Positions 51,239 to 62,925 of a stretch of DNA of 64,000 nt are shown piece by piece; position 1 is the first letter of the stretch; each line of letters starts with the position of its first letter. The DNA is from Nomia melanderi. Taxonomy: Eukaryota > Arthropoda > Insecta > Hymenoptera > Halictidae. Under the pieces are notes generated by a model. That model was given only the letters and a program-made list of their open reading frames with translations. It made no database searches and was not told the DNA's origin. The stretch spans positions 1 through 64,000 of the forward strand of contig NW_027475150.1 in assembly GCF_051020985.1 (NCBI RefSeq), given 5' to 3'. Position numbers and translations under genes: made by a program.

Positions 51239-54200
51239 AGGGCGTGGCGCATGAAACTGTGTAGCGGGAACGACCTCGGACCGCCAGGGGCCGAGAAAAC
51301 CACCGACACATGGCGCCGGTCACCCAAGGTCATGTAAATACCCAGGATGTATCTGATGATATCTCCGGTGCTATTAGAGATAGCCCAATAAATCAGAGTG
51401 CATTGTCTGTAGGAGGCCCTGGCGCATGAATCTGTGCAGCGGGAACAACTTCGGACCACCAGGGGCCGAGAAAACTCCCGTCTCATGGGGCCGGACACTC
51501 AGGGTCAGGGAAAAATCCAATATATATCTGGTGATATCTCGGGTGCTATTACAGATAGCGCAATAAATCAAAGTGCATTGTCTGTAGGAGGCACTGGCGC
51601 ATGAATCTGTGCAGCGGGAACGACCTCGGACCACCATGGGCCGAGAAAACCGCAGTCACATGGGGCCGGACACTCAGGGTCAGGGGAAAATTCAATATAT
51701 ATCTGGTGATATCTCGGCTGCTATTAGAGATAGCGCAATAAACCAATGTGAATTATCTGCAGTAGTCCCTGGCGCATGAATCTGTGCGGCGGAAACGTCC
51801 TCGCACCACCAGGGGCCGAGAAAACCACCGTCTCATGGGGCCGGACACTCAGGGTCAGGGGAAAATCCGATATATATCTGGTGATATCTCGGGTGCTATT
51901 AGAGATAGCGCAATAAACCAAAGTGAATTATCTGCAGGAGGCCCTGGCGCATGAATCTGTGCAGCGGGAATGATCTCGGACCACCAGGGGCCGAGAAAAC
52001 CACCGTCTCATGGGGCCGGACACTCAGGGTCAGGGAAAAATCCAATATATATCTGGTGATATCTCGGGTGCTATTACAGATAGCGCAATAAATCAAAGTG
52101 CATTGTCTGAAGCAGGCCCTGGCGCATGAATCTGTGCAGCGGGAACGACCTCGGACCACCAGGGGCCGAGAAAATTACAGATTTTCGGTATCCGTCACCC
52201 AAAGTCATGTAAAAATCCAGCATATATATGGAGCTTTCTCGGGTGCTATTACAGATAGCGCAACAAATCAAAGTGCATTGTCTGTAGGAGGCCCTGGCGC
52301 ATGAATCTGTGCAGCGGGAACGACCTCGCACCGCCAGTGGCCGAGAAAACCACCGTCTCATGGGGCCGGACACTCAGGGTCAGGGGAAAATCCAATATAT
52401 ATATGGTGATATCTCGGGTGCTATTAGAGATAGCGCAATAAACCAAAGTGAATTATCTGCAGGAGGCCCTGGCGCATGAATCTGTGCAGCAGGAAGGACC
52501 TCGGACCACCAGGGGCCGAGAAAACCACCGTCTCATGGGGCCGGACAGTCAGGGTCAGGGAAAAATCCAATATATATCTGATGATATCTCGGGTGCTATT
52601 ACAGATAGCGCAATAAATCAAAGTGCATTGTCTGTAGGAGACCCTGGCGCATGAATCTGGCAAGCGGGAACGACCTCGGACCACCAGGGGCCGAGAAAAC
52701 CACCGTCTCATGGGGCCGGACACTCAGAGTCAGGGGAAAATCCAATATATATCTGGTGATATCTCGGGTGCTATTACAGATAGCGCAATAAACCAGAGTG
52801 AATTATCTGCAGGAGGCTCTGGCGCATGAATCTGTGCAGCGGGAACGACCTCGGACCGCCAGGGGCCGAGAAAAACACCGTCTCATGGGGCCGGACACTC
52901 AGGGTCAGGGGAAAATCCAATATATATCTGGTGATATCTCGGGTGCTATTAGAGATAGCGCAATAAACCAAAGTGAATTGTCTGTAGGAGACCCTGGCGC
53001 ATGAATCTGGCCGGCGGGATCGACCTCGGACCACCAGGGGCCGAGAAAACCACAGTCTCATGGGGCCGGACACTCAGGGTCAGGGGAAAATCCTATATAT
53101 ATATCTGTCGCTATCTCGGGTGCTATTAGAGATAGCGCAATAAATCAAAGTGCATTGTCTGTAGGATGCCCTGGCGCATGAATCTGGCAAGCGGGTACGA
53201 CCTCGGACCACCAGGGGCCGAGAAAACCACCGTCTCATGGGGCCGGACACTCAGGGTCAGGAAAAAATCCAATATATATCTGGTGATATCTCGGGTGCTA
53301 TTAGATATAGCGCAATAAACCAATGTGAATTATCTGCAGGAGGCCCTGGGGCATGAATCTGTGCATTGGGAACGACCTCGAACCACCAGGGGCCGAGAAG
53401 ACCACCGTCTCACGGGGCCGGACATTCAGGGTCATGTAAAAATCCAATATATATCTGGTGATATCTCGGGTGCTATTACCAATAGCGCAATGAATCAAAG
53501 TGCCATGTCTGTAGGAGGCCCTGGCGCAAGGACCTGTGCAGCGGGAACGACCTCGGACCACCATTGGCCGAGAAAACCGCAGTCTCATGGGGCCGGACAC
53601 TCAGGATCAGGGAAAAATCCAATATATCTCTGGTGATATCTCGGGTGCTATTACAGATAGCGCAACAAATCAAAGTTCATTGTCTGTAGGAGGCCCTGGC
53701 GCATGAATCTGGGCAGCGGGAACGACCCCCGACCACCAGGGGCCGAGAAAACCACCGACACATGGCGCCGGTCACCCAAGGTCATGTAAATACCCAGGAT
53801 GTATCTGATGATATCTCCGGTGCTATTAGAGATAGCCCAATAAATCAGAGTGCATTGTCTGTAGGAGGCCCTGGCGCATGAATCTGTGCAGCGGGAACGA
53901 CCTCGGACCACCAGGGGCCGAGAAAATTACAGATTTTCGGTATCCGTCACCCAAAGTCATGTAAAAATCCAGCATATATATGGAGCTTTCTCGGGTGCTA
54001 TTACAGATAGCGCAACAAATCAAAGTGCATTGTCTGTAGGAGGCCCTGGCGCATGAATCTGTGCAGCGGGAACGACCTCGGACCGCCAGTGGCCGAGAAA
54101 ACCACCGTCTCATGGGGCCGGACACTCAGGGTCAGGAAAAAATCCAATATATATCTGGTGATATCTCGGGTGCTATTAGAGATAGCGCAATAAACCAATG

Positions 54201-54989
54201 TGAATTATCTGCAGGAGGCCCTGGGGCATGAATCTGTGCATTGGGAACGACCTCGAACCACCAGGGGCCGAGAAAACCACCGTCTCACGGGGCCGGACAT
54301 TCAGGGTCATGTAAAAATCCAATATATATCTGGTGATATCTCGGGTGCTATTACCAATAGCGCAATGAATCAAAGTGCCATGTCTGTAGGAGGCCCTGGC
54401 GCATGCATCTGTTCAGCGGGAACGACCGCCGACCACCAGGGGCCGAGACAACCACCGTCTCATGGGGCCGGACACTCAGGGTCAGGGAAAAATTCAATAT
54501 ATATCTGGTGATATCTCGGGTGCTATTACAGATAGCCCAATAAATCAATGTGCATTGTCTGCAGGAGGCCCTGGCGCATGAATTTGTGCAGCGGGAACGA
54601 CCTCAGACCACCAGGGGCCGAGAAAACCACAGTCTCATGGGGCCGGACACTCATGGTCTGGGGAACATTCAATATATATCTGGTGATATCTCGGGTGCTA
54701 TTACAGATAGCGCAATAAACCAGAGTGAATTATCTGCAGGAGGCTCTGGCGCATGAATCTGTGCAGCGGGAACGACCTCGGACCGCCAGGGGCCGGGAAA
54801 ACCACCGTCTCATGGGGCCGGACACTCAGGTTCAGGGAAAAATCCAATATATATCTGGTGATGTCTCGGGTGCTATTACAGATAGCGCCACAAATCAAAG
54901 TGCATTGTCTGTAGGAGGCCCTGGCGCATGAATCTGTGCAGCGGGAACGACCTCGGACCGCCAGGGGCCGAGAAAAACACCGTCTCATG
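51239..54989 (+). repeat. Mixed monomers between two higher-order repeats
   Basis: Satellite throughout. 51325-51895 matches 41700-42270; 53301-53647 matches 42974-43320; 54176-54350 shares the GGGGCATGAATCTGTGCATTGGG monomer with 53326 and 57876. Cassette-C monomers occur near 52173 and 53927, both with the ATATATGGAGCTTTCTCGGG variant. A 2-bp gain near 53100 (CTATATATATATCTGTCGC) ends a run of about 22 kb without a net phase change. Confidence 0.75.
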
Positions 54990-57439
54990 GGGCCGGACAC
55001 TCAGGGTCAGGGGAAAATCCAATATATATCTGGTGATATCTCGGGTGCTATTAGAGATAGCGCAATAAACCAAAGTGAATTGTCTGTAGGAGACCCTGGC
55101 GCATGAATCTGGCCGGCGGGAACGACCTCGGACAACCAGGGGCCGAGAAAACCACAGTCTCATGGGGCCGGACACTCAGGGTCAGGGGAAAATCCTATAT
55201 ATATCTGTCGCTATCTCGGGTGCTATTAGAGATAGCGCAATAAATCAAAGTGCATTGTCTGTAGGATGCCCTGGCGCATGAATCTGGCAAGCGGGTACGA
55301 CCTCGGACCACCAGGGGCCGAGAAAACCACCGTCTCATGGGGCCGGACACTCAGGGTCAGGAAAAAATCCAATATATATCTGGTGATATCTCGGGTGCTA
55401 TTAGAGATAGCCCAATCAATCAAAGTGCATTGTCTGTAGGAGGCCGTGGCGCATGAAACTGTGCAGCGGGAACGACCTCGGACCGCCAGGGGCCGAGAAA
55501 ACCACCGTCTCAAGGGGCCGGACACTCAGGGTCAGGGAAAAATCCAATATATATCTGGTGATATCTCGGGTGCTATTACAGATAGCGCAATAAATCAAAG
55601 TGCATTGTCTGTAGGAGGCACTGGCGCATGAATCTGGGCAGCGGGAACGACCTCGGACCGCCAGGGGCCGAGAAAACCACCGTCTCATGGGGCCGGACAC
55701 TCAGGGTCAGGGAAAAATCCAATATATATCTGGTGATATCTCGGGTGCTATTACAGATAGCGCAATAAATCAAAGTGCATTGTCTGTAGGAGGCACTGGC
55801 GCATGAATCTGGGCAGCGGGAACGACCTCGCACCACCAGGGGTCGAGAAAACCACCGTCTCATGGCGCCGGACACTCAGTGTCAGGGAAAAATTCAATAT
55901 ATATCTGGTGATATCTCGGGTGCTATTACAGATAGCTCAATAAATCAAAGTGCATTGTCTGTAGGAGGCCCTGGCGCATGAATCTGTGCAGCGGGAACAA
56001 CCTCGGACCACCAGGGGCCGAGAAAACTGCCGTCTCATGGGGCCGGACACTCAGGGTCAGGGAAAAATCCTATATATATCTGGTGATATCTCGGGTGCTA
56101 TTACAGATAGCGCAATAAATCAAAGTGCATTCTCCGTAGGAGGCCCTGGCGCATGAATCTGTGCAGCTCGAACGGCCTCGGAACACCAGGGGCCGAGAAA
56201 ACCACCGTCTCATGGGGCCGGACACTCAGGGTCAGGGGAAAATCAAATATATATCTGGTGATATCTCGGGTGCTATTACAGATAGCTCAATAAATCAAAG
56301 TGCATTGTCTGTAGGAGGCCCTGGCGCATGAATCCGGCCAGCGGGAACGACCTCAGACCACCAGGGGCCGAGAAAACAGCAGTCTCACGGGGCCGGACAC
56401 TCAGGGTCAGGGGAAAATCCAATATATATCTGGTGATATCCCGGGTGCTATTACAGATAGCGCAATAAACCAAAGTGAATTATCTGAAGGAGGCCCTGGC
56501 GCATGCATCTGTGCAGCGGGAACGACCTGGGACCACCAGGGGCCGAGAAAACCACCGTCTCATGGGGCCGGACACTCAGGGTCAGGGAAAAATTCAATAT
56601 ATATCTGGTGATATCTCGGGTGCTATTAGAGATAGCGCAATAAACCAAAGTGAATTATCTGCAGGAGGCCCTGGCGCATGAATCTGTGCAGCGGGAACAA
56701 CCTCGGACCACCAGGGGCCGAGAAAACTCCCGTCTCATGGGGCCGGACACTCAGGGTCAGGGAAAAATCCAATATATATCTGGTGATATCTCGGGTGCTA
56801 TTACAGATAGCCCAATAAATCAATGTGCATTGTCTGCAGGAGGCCCTGGCGCATGAATTTGTGCAGCGGGAACGACCTCAGACCACCAGGGGCCGAGAAA
56901 ACCACAGTCTCATGGGGCCGGACACTCATGGTCTGGGGAAAATCCAATATATATCTGGTGATATCTCGGGTGCTATTACAGGTAGCGCAACAAATCAAAG
57001 TTCATTGTCTGTAGGAGGCCCTGGCGCATGAATCTGGGCAGCGGGAACGTCCTCGGACCACCACGGGCCGAGAAAACCACCGACACATGGCGCCGGTCAC
57101 CCAAGGTCATGTAAATACCCAGGATGTATCTGATGATATCTCCGGTGCTATTAGAGATAGCCCAATAAATCAGAGTGCATTGTCTGTAGGAGGCCCTGGC
57201 GCATGAATCTGTGCAGCGGGAACGACCTCGGACCACCATGGGCCGAGAAAATTACAGATTTTCGGTATCCGTCACCCAAAGTCATGTAAAAATCCAGCAT
57301 ATATATGGAGCTTTCTCGGGTGCTATTACAGATAGCGCAACAAATCAAAGTGCATTGTCTGTAGGAGGCCCTGGCGCATGAATTTGTGCAGCGGGAACGA
57401 CCTCAGACCACCAGGGGCCGAGAAAACCACAGTCTCATG
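54990..57439 (+). repeat. 2450-bp (14-monomer) higher-order repeat, unit 1
   Basis: 54990-55410 matches 57440-57860 and 55790-56625 matches 58240-59075, both at offset 2450 bp. Between them, 55410-55630 matches 58035-58255 at offset 2625 bp (15 monomers). So one unit has a doubled TGGCGCATGAATCTGGGCAGCGG monomer near 55.6-55.8 kb, while the other has an extra GCATTGGG monomer near 57.9 kb. The two changes cancel in length. Confidence 0.8.
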
Positions 57440-59075
57440 GGGCCGGACACTCAGGGTCAGGGGAAAATCCAATATATATCTGGTGATATCTCGGGTGCTA
57501 TTAGAGATAGCGCAATAAACCAAAGTGAATTGTCTGTAGGAGACCCTGGCGCATGAATCTGGCCGGCGGGAACGACCTCGGACAACCAGGGGCCGAGAAA
57601 ACCACAGTCTCATGGGGCCGGACACTCAGGGTCAGGGGAAAATCCTATATATATCTGTCGCTATCTCGGGTGCTATTAGAGATAGCGCAATAAATCAAAG
57701 TGCATTGTCTGTAGGATGCCCTGGCGCATGAATCTGGCAAGCGGGTACGACCTCGGACCACCAGGGGCCGAGAAAACCACCGTCTCATGGGGCCGGACAC
57801 TCAGGGTCAGGAAAAAATCCAATATATATCTGGTGATATCTCGGGTGCTATTAGAGATAGCGCAATAAACCAATGTGAATTATCTGCAGGAGGCCCTGGG
57901 GCATGAATCTGTGCATTGGGAACGACCTCGAACCACCAGGGGCCGAGAAAACCACCGTCTCACGGGGCCGGACATTCAGGGTCATGTAAAAATCCAATAT
58001 ATATCTGGTGATATGTCGGGTGCTATTACAGATAGCCCAATCAATCAAAGTGCATTGTCTGTAGGAGGCCGTGGCGCATGAAACTGTGCAGCGGGAACGA
58101 CCTCGGACCGCCAGGGGCCGAGAAAACCACCGTCTCATGGGGCCGGACACTCAGGGTCAGGGAAAAATCCAATATATATCTGGTGATATCTCGGGTGCTA
58201 TTACAGATAGCGCAATAAATCAAAGTGCATTGTCTGTAGGAGGCACTGGCGCATGAATCTGGGCAGCGGGAACGACCTCGCACCACCAGGGGTCGAGAAA
58301 ACCACCGTCTCATGGCGCCGGACACTCAGGGTCAGGGAAAAATTCAATATATATCTGGTGATATCTCGGGTGCTATTACAGATAGCTCAATAAATCAAAG
58401 TGCATTGTCTGTAGGAGGCCCTGGCGCATGAATCTGTGCAGCGGGAACAACCTCGGACCACCAGGGGCCGAGAAAACTCCCGTCTCATGGGGCCGGACAC
58501 TCAGGGTCAGGGAAAAATCCTATATATATCTGGTGATATCTCGGGTGCTATTACAGATAGCGCAATAAATCAAAGTGCATTCTCCGTAGTAGGCCCTGGC
58601 GCATGAATCTGTGCAGCTCGAACAGCCTCGGAACACCAGGGGCCGAGAAAACCACCGTCTCATGGGGCCGGACACTCAGGGTCAGGGGAAAATCAAATAT
58701 ATATCTGGTGATATCTCGGGTGCTATTACAGATAGCTCAATAAATCAAAGTTCATTGTCTGTAGGAGGCCCTGGCGCATGAATCCGGCCAGCGGGAACGA
58801 CCTCGGACCACCAGGGGCCGAGAAAACAGCAGTCTCACGGGGCCGGACACTCAGGGTCAGGGGAAAATCCAATATATATCTGGTGATATCCCGGGTGCTA
58901 TTACAGATAGCGCAATAAACCAAAGTGAATTATCTGAAGGAGGCCCTGGCGCATGCATCTGTGCAGCGGGAACGACCTGGGACCACCAGGGGCCGAGAAA
59001 ACCACCGTCTCATGGGGCCGGACACTCAGGGTCAGGGAAAAATTCAATATATATCTGGTGATATCTCGGGTGCTA
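57440..59075 (+). repeat. 2450-bp higher-order repeat, partial unit 2
   Basis: About 9.3 monomers of the second unit. The match ends near 59075, where ATTACAGATAGC follows instead of ATTAGAGATAGC. A few substitutions separate the units, for example CGTAGTAGGCCC versus CGTAGGAGGCCC near 58588/56138 and AAGTTCATTG versus AAGTGCATTG near 58748/56298. Confidence 0.78.
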
Positions 59076-60404
59076 TTACAGATAGCGCAATAAACCAAAG
59101 TCCATTGTCTGTAGGAGGCCCTGGCGCATGAATCTGTGCAGCGGGAACGACCTCGGACCACCAGGGGCCGAGAAAACAGCAGTCTCATGGGGCCGGACAC
59201 TCAGGGTCAGGGGAAAATCCAATACATATCTGGAGATATCTCGGGTGCTAATAGAGATAGCGCAATAAACCAATGTGAATTATCTGCAGGAGGCCCTGGG
59301 ACATGAATCTGTGCAGCGGGAACGACCTCGGACCACCAGGGGCCGAGAAAACCACCGTCTCATGGGGCCTGACACTCAGGGTCATGTATAAATCCAATAT
59401 ATATCTGGTGATATCTCGGGTGCTATTACCGATAGCGCAATGAATCAAAGTGCATTGTCTGTAGGAGGTACTGGCGCATGAATCTGTGCAGCGGGAACGA
59501 CCTCGGACCACCATGGGCCGAGAAAACCGCAGTCTCATGGGGCCGGGCAATCAGGGTCAAGGGAAAATCCAATATATATCTGGTGATATCTCGGGTGCTA
59601 TTAGAGATAGCGCAATAAACCAAAGTGAATTATCTGCAGGAGGCCCTGGCGCATGAATCTGTACAGCGGGAACGACCTCGGACCACCAGGGGCCGAGAAA
59701 ACCACCGTCTCATGGGGCCGGACATTCAGGTTCAGGGAAAAATCCAATATATATCTGGTGATATCTCGGGTGCTATTACAGATTGGGCAACAAATCAAAG
59801 TGCATTGTCTGTAGGAGGCCCTGGCGCATGAATCTGTGCAGCGGGAACGACCTCGGACCGCCAGGGGCCGAGAAAACCACCGTCTCACGGGGCCGGACAT
59901 TCAGGGTCAGGGGAAAATCCTATATATATCTGGCGCTATCTCGGGTGCTATTCGAGATAGCGCAATAAATCAAAGTGCATTGTCTGTAGGAGGCGCTGGC
60001 GCATGAATCCGGCAAGCGGGAACGACCTCGGACCACCAGGGGCCGAGAAAACCACAGTCACATGGGGCCGGACACTCAGGGTCAGGGGAAAATCCAATAT
60101 ATATCTGGTGATATCTCGGGTGCTATTAGAGACAGCGCAATAAACCAAAGTGAATTGTCTGTAGGTGGCCCTGGCGCATGCATCTGGGCAGCGGGAACGA
60201 CCTCGGACCACCAGGGGCCGAGAAAACCATCGTCTCACGGGGCCGGACACTCAGGGTCAGGGGAAAATCCTATATATATCTGTCGCTATCTCGGGTGCTA
60301 TTAGAGATAGCGCAATAAATCAAACTGCATTGTCTGTAGAAGGACCTGGCGCATGAATCTGGCAAGCGGGAACGACCTCGGACCACCAGGGGCCGAGAAA
60401 ACCA

Positions 60405-62925
60405 CCGTCTCATGGGGCCGGACACTCAGGGTCAGGAAAAAACCCAATATATATCTGGTGATATCTCGGGTGCTATTACAGATAGCGCAATAAATCAAAT
60501 TGTATTGTCTGTAGGAGGCCCTGACGCATGAATCTGGCCGGCGGGAACGACCTCGGACCACCAGGGGCCGAGAAAACCACAGTCTCATGGGGCCGGACAC
60601 TCAGGGTCAGGGAAAAATACAATACATATCTGGTGATATCTCGGGTGCTATTAGAGATAGCGCAATAAACCAAAGTGAATTATCTGAAGGAGGCCCTGGC
60701 GCATGCATCTGTGCAGCGGGAATGACCTCGGACCACCAGGGACCGAGAAAACCACAGTCTCATGGGGCCGGGCACTCAGGGACAGGGAAAAATCCAATAT
60801 ATATCTGGTGATATCATGGGTGCTATTACAGGTAGCGCAATAAATCAGAGTGCATTGTCTGTAGGAGGCCCTGGCGCATGAATCTGTGCAGCGGGAACGA
60901 CCTCGCACCAGCAGGGGCCGAGGAAACCACCGTCTCATGGGGCCGGACACTCAGGGTCATGGAAAAATCCAATATATATCAGGTGATATCTCGGGTGCTA
61001 TTACAGATAGCGCAATAAATCAAAGTCCATTGTCTGTAGGAGTCCCTGGCGCATGAATCTGTGCAGCGGGAACGACCTCGGACTACCAGGGGCCGAGAAA
61101 ACCGCAGTCTCACGGGTCCGGACACTCAGGGTCAGGGGAAAATCCAATATATATCTGGTGATATCTCGGGTGCTATTAGAGATAGCGCAATAAGCCAATG
61201 TGAATTATCTGCAGGAGGCCCTGGCGAATGAATCTGTGCTGTGGGAACGACCTCGTACCACCACGGGCCGAGAAAACCACCGTCTCATGGGGCCGGACAC
61301 TCAGGAACAGGGAAAAATCCAATATATATCTGGTGATATCTTGGGTGCTATTAGAGATAGCGCAATAAATCAAAGTGAATTATCTGTAGGAGGCCCTGGC
61401 GCATGCATCTGTGCAGCGGGAACGACCTCCGACCACCAGGGGCCGGGACAACCACCCTCTCATGGGGCCGGACACTCAGGGTCAGGGAAAAATCCAATAT
61501 ATATCTGGTGATATCTCGGGTGCTATTAGAGATGGCGCAACAAATCAAAGTGCATTGTCTGTAGGAGGCCCTGGTGCATGAATCTGTGCAGCGGGAACGA
61601 CCTCGGTCCACGAGGGACCGAGAAAACCATCGACACATGGCGCCGGACACTCAGAGTCAGGGGAAAATCCAATATAAATCTGGTGATATCTCGGGTGCTA
61701 TTACAGATAGCGCAATAAATCAAAGTGCATTGTCTGTAGGAGGCCCTGGCGCATGAATCTGGGAAGCGGGAACGACCTCGGACCACCAGGGTCCGAGAAA
61801 ACCACCGTCTCACGGGGCCGGACATTCAGGGTCAGGGGAAAATCCTATATATATCTGGCGCTATCTCGGGTGCTATTAGAGATAGCGCAATAAATCAAAG
61901 TGCATTGTCAACAGGAGGCCCTGGGGCATGAATCTGGCAAGCGGGAACGACCTCGGACCACCAGGGGCCGAGAAAACCACAGTCACATGGGGCCGGACAC
62001 TCAGGGTCAGGGGAAAATTCAATATATATCTGGTGATATCTCGGCTGCTATTAGAGATAGCGCAATAAACCAATGTGAATTATCTGCAGGACGCCCTGGC
62101 GCATGAATCTGTGCAGCGGGAATGATCTCGGACCATCAGGGGCCGAGAAAATCACCGTCTCATGGGGCCGGACACTCAGGGTCAGGAAAAAACCCAGTAT
62201 ATATCTGGTGATATCTCGGGTGCTATTACAGATAGCGCAATAAATCAAATTGTATTGTCTGTAGGAGGCCCTGACGCATGAATCTGGCCGGCGGAAACGA
62301 CCTCGGACCACCAGGGGCCGAGAAAACCACAGTCTCATGGGGCCGGACACTCAGGGTCAGGGAAAAATCCAATACATATCTGGTGATATCTCGGGTGCTA
62401 TTAGAGATAGCGCAATAAACCAGAGTGAATTATCTGAAGGAGGCCCTGGCGCATGCATCTGTGCAGCGGGAACGACCTCGGACCACCAGGGACCGAGAAA
62501 ACCACCGTCTCATGGGGCCGGACACTCAGGGACAGGGAAAAATCCAATATATATCTGGTGATATCATGGGTGCTATTACAGGTAGCGCAATAAATCAAAG
62601 TGCATTGTCTGTAGGAGGCCCTGGCGCATGAATCTGTGCAGCGGGAACGACCTCGCACCAGCAGGGGCCGAGGAAACCACCGTCTCATGGGGCCGGACAC
62701 TCAGGGTCATGGAAAAATCCAATATATATCAGGTGATATCTGGGGTGCTATTACAGATAGCGCAATAAATCAAAGTCCACTGTCTGTAGGAGGCCCTGGC
62801 GCATGAATCTGTGCAGCGGGAACGACCTCGGACCACCAGGGGCCGAGAAAACCGCAGTCTCACGGGTCCGGACACTCAGGGTCAGGGGAAAGTCCAATAT
62901 ATATCTGGAGATATCTCGGGTGCTA
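60405..62925 (+). repeat. 1750-bp (10-monomer) higher-order repeat
   Basis: 60405-61175 recurs at 62155-62925 (offset 1750 bp), including CAGGAAAAAACCCA, AATTGTATTGTCTG, GGCCCTGACGCATG, GATATCATGGGTGC and CACCAGCAGGGGCCGAGG. Between the copies lies 61215-62075, which belongs to the 39.4-41.1 kb family. A few substitutions separate the copies. Confidence 0.78.
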
